Positions 4,315 through 5,954 of a stretch of DNA of 5,954 nt are shown here, one piece after another. Within the stretch, counting starts at the first letter, position 1. Every line of letters starts with the position of its first letter. This stretch comes from Alistipes sp. GTDB taxonomy: Bacteria; Bacteroidota; Bacteroidia; Bacteroidales; Rikenellaceae. Below the pieces are notes generated by a model. That model made no database searches. It was given only the letters and a program-made list of their open reading frames with translations, and was not told where the DNA came from. The stretch spans positions 1 to 5,954 of the forward strand of contig JAFOCZ010000136.1 of assembly GCA_017380955.1 (NCBI GenBank), given 5' to 3'. The position numbers and the translations under genes are program-made.

Positions 4315-5954
4315 ATGGCAGAGAATAAACCCAAGAGCGGCAAGGAGAAACCACGCTCCCTGCGTCGCGACATCATAACACGCATAGAGTCGTTATACAT
4401 ACTACTCAGTTTGGCAGGTGCGGGAATCATCGTCTCGTTCCTATGGATTATCTTCTTCAGCCCTACGGTGCGTCACAACGCCGAGGTTATGAAGAATGGC
4501 ATCTACCGCACTACGGATATCGAGGCACACCGTGGCACTATCTTCTCACGCGATGGTGAGCCGCTGGCGATATCGAGTCTGCGCTACAACGTAATCCTCG
4601 ACTTCGGTTCGGAGGGTATGATAGAGGCCGACACCGCAAAATACTATAAACATTGCAATGCCCTGTCACGCCTCCTCGCCTCACACTTCAACGCCGAGGA
4701 TGCTGCGGAGAATGGCTATAACTATATCTCGGCTTCGGAGTATTACGACAAACTCATCTCGGAGTGGTTGCGTAAGGAGAAGAAACGCCGTGCGTATAAG
4801 ATTATGCCTCGCTCGATAACCATCGACGAGTGGAATATGATGAAGCGCAACTTCCCAATCTTCAACGGCAACATAGGCTATGTCTTCAGCGCACAGCCTA
4901 ACGACAAGCGCCTATACCCTTCGGGAGATTTGGCACGCCAGACCATCGGACGCTCCGACACCATTGTTGTAGGTGGCGTTAAGAAGGCGGGATATGGTCT
5001 CGAGGGTATGTACAACGAGTATCTCGCAGGCAAGGATGGCAAGAGCAAGGAGCAGTGGATAGCCCGAGGTTTCTGGACCCGTGTGGCCGATAGCGAGAAT
5101 GTGGATGTTGTGAATGGTGCAAACCTCTACACCACCATCGACGCAGGTATTCAGCGTGTAGCCCACGAGCGTCTCGACACTATGCTTCGCCGCCAAAAGG
5201 CATCGTTTGGTGTGGCAATGGTTATGGAGGTTGCCACAGGAAATATACTCTGTATGGTGAGCCTCAGTTCGGGTGTGGAGCGTGGCACGACATACACCGA
5301 GCGTGTGAACAACCACGCACTCAATACCGCCATAAGCCCTGGCTCTACGATGAAACTCGCCTCGGCAATGGCGCTCCTCGAGATTGGTGGTTATGACCTC
5401 TACACCAAGGTCAACACCGAGCACTCACGCCCTAACCACGGCGTTAAGGTGGGTGCTGCAAAAATCGAAGACTCCCACGATGCTGCGGGTAAGGATAGCG
5501 ATGGTAATGTGACGCTCAAGGATGCCTTTGCTCACTCTTCGAACGTATACTTTGCAAAGGCGATATATGAGACCTTCAAGAGCAACCCAAAGGAGTATAC
5601 CGACTTCCTCGCGAAGTTGCGTTTCAACGACTACATAGGTCTCGAGAAGTATGGCGAGGTGCAGGGTGACCTTACTATGGCCGATAGTCCAAAGTGGAAT
5701 ACCAAGGGTAGCACAAGTTCGCGCTTGCCACGCCTGGCATATGGCTACGAGATGGATGTTCCGCCTATCCATATGCTCACGTTCTACAATGGCGTTGCCA
5801 ACGAGGGACGTATGGTAGCACCACGCATCGTAGACCGCATAGAGCGCGATGGCGAGGTGATAGAGAAGATGCCTGTGGTAACTCTTATCAACAGAATGTG
5901 CTCGAAGAAGACCCTTGCAGCCCTCGACACCTGTCTTGCTGCAGCATCGGAGCG
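4315..5954 (+). CDS. ftsI: Division-type penicillin-binding protein (transpeptidase), C-terminus cut by window edge
   Basis: 546 codons are visible and the frame is still open at the right edge. This is a class B penicillin-binding protein, which crosslinks septal peptidoglycan in the periplasm. After a basic cytoplasmic start (KPKSGKEKPRSLRR), a membrane anchor lies at about residues 28-48. The dimerisation domain opens with RGTIFSRDGEPLA (73-85); RLYPSGDLARQTIG (199-212) and GYGLEGMYNEYLAG follow, as in FtsI/PBP2-type proteins. TTIDAGIQ (273-280) begins the transpeptidase domain. The catalytic SxxK is Ser344-Thr-Met-Lys347 in SPGSTMKLAS, and the SxN motif is Ser408-Ser-Asn410; the third motif (K-T/S-G) and any PASTA domains would lie past the window. 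The start is supported by the 3-bp gap after ftsL and by the basic tail before the membrane span. Position after rsmH and ftsL identifies it as FtsI rather than the elongation enzyme PBP2. Confidence 0.95.
   Translation, partial: MAENKPKSGKEKPRSLRRDIITRIESLYILLSLAGAGIIVSFLWIIFFSPTVRHNAEVMKNGIYRTTDIEAHRGTIFSRDGEPLAISSLRYNVILDFGSEGMIEADTAKYYKHCNALSRLLASHFNAEDAAENGYNYISASEYYDKLISEWLRKEKKRRAYKIMPRSITIDEWNMMKRNFPIFNGNIGYVFSAQPNDKRLYPSGDLARQTIGRSDTIVVGGVKKAGYGLEGMYNEYLAGKDGKSKEQWIARGFWTRVADSENVDVVNGANLYTTIDAGIQRVAHERLDTMLRRQKASFGVAMVMEVATGNILCMVSLSSGVERGTTYTERVNNHALNTAISPGSTMKLASAMALLEIGGYDLYTKVNTEHSRPNHGVKVGAAKIEDSHDAAGKDSDGNVTLKDAFAHSSNVYFAKAIYETFKSNPKEYTDFLAKLRFNDYIGLEKYGEVQGDLTMADSPKWNTKGSTSSRLPRLAYGYEMDVPPIHMLTFYNGVANEGRMVAPRIVDRIERDGEVIEKMPVVTLINRMCSKKTLAALDTCLAAASE

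Noticed and set aside
4912..5772. Two long minus-strand open frames opposite the transpeptidase
   Set aside because: Antisense to a gene with intact SxxK and SxN motifs; their compositions (many His, Cys, Val, Thr) are those of reverse-read coding DNA.

Overview
The window looks like chromosomal DNA of a member of the Bacteroidota, most likely order Bacteroidales. The signs are promoters of the TTTG-N19-21-TAnnTTTG type, start codons without strong Shine-Dalgarno sequences but with A-rich leaders, protein families typical of that group (a ROK glucokinase, a Bacteroidetes-type FtsL, a 'HNFTLLHDD' prenyl synthase), and the gene order rsmH - ftsL - penicillin-binding protein. A genus such as Alistipes is possible but cannot be settled from this sequence. 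I see no mobile element, CRISPR array, rRNA or tRNA. Every gene present is a housekeeping gene.

Layout: (1) Positions 1-1445 hold two tightly packed minus-strand genes: a polyprenyl diphosphate synthase, then a U32-family peptidase-like protein that runs off the left edge. (2) Positions 1446-1542 form an AT-rich divergent promoter region in which two Bacteroides-type promoters appear to overlap. (3) Positions 1543-2571 encode a complete ROK-family sugar kinase on the plus strand, ended by a long hairpin terminator with a T-run. (4) Positions 2654-2864 are non-coding leader DNA upstream of the division and cell wall (dcw) cluster. (5) From 2865 to the right edge lie the first three genes of that cluster: rsmH, an FtsL-like membrane protein with a very acidic N-terminal tail, and a division-type transpeptidase (FtsI/PBP class) cut by the window end before its KTG motif.

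How they work together: the plus-strand trio belongs to septal wall synthesis. RsmH methylates 16S rRNA and is a conserved passenger of the cluster, while FtsL and FtsI are divisome partners at the membrane. The prenyl synthase makes isoprenoid precursors, and the ROK kinase feeds hexose phosphate into metabolism.

The most interesting signal is in the non-coding leader: four ATGGG units spaced exactly 10 bp apart (2657-2691), just after the kinase terminator and upstream of rsmH. This fits the binding-site architecture described for MraZ in E. coli (TGGGN repeats separated by 5 nt), yet mraZ, the usual first gene of this cluster, is absent from its expected place. The site may be controlled by an mraZ located elsewhere, or may be a leftover from loss of that gene.
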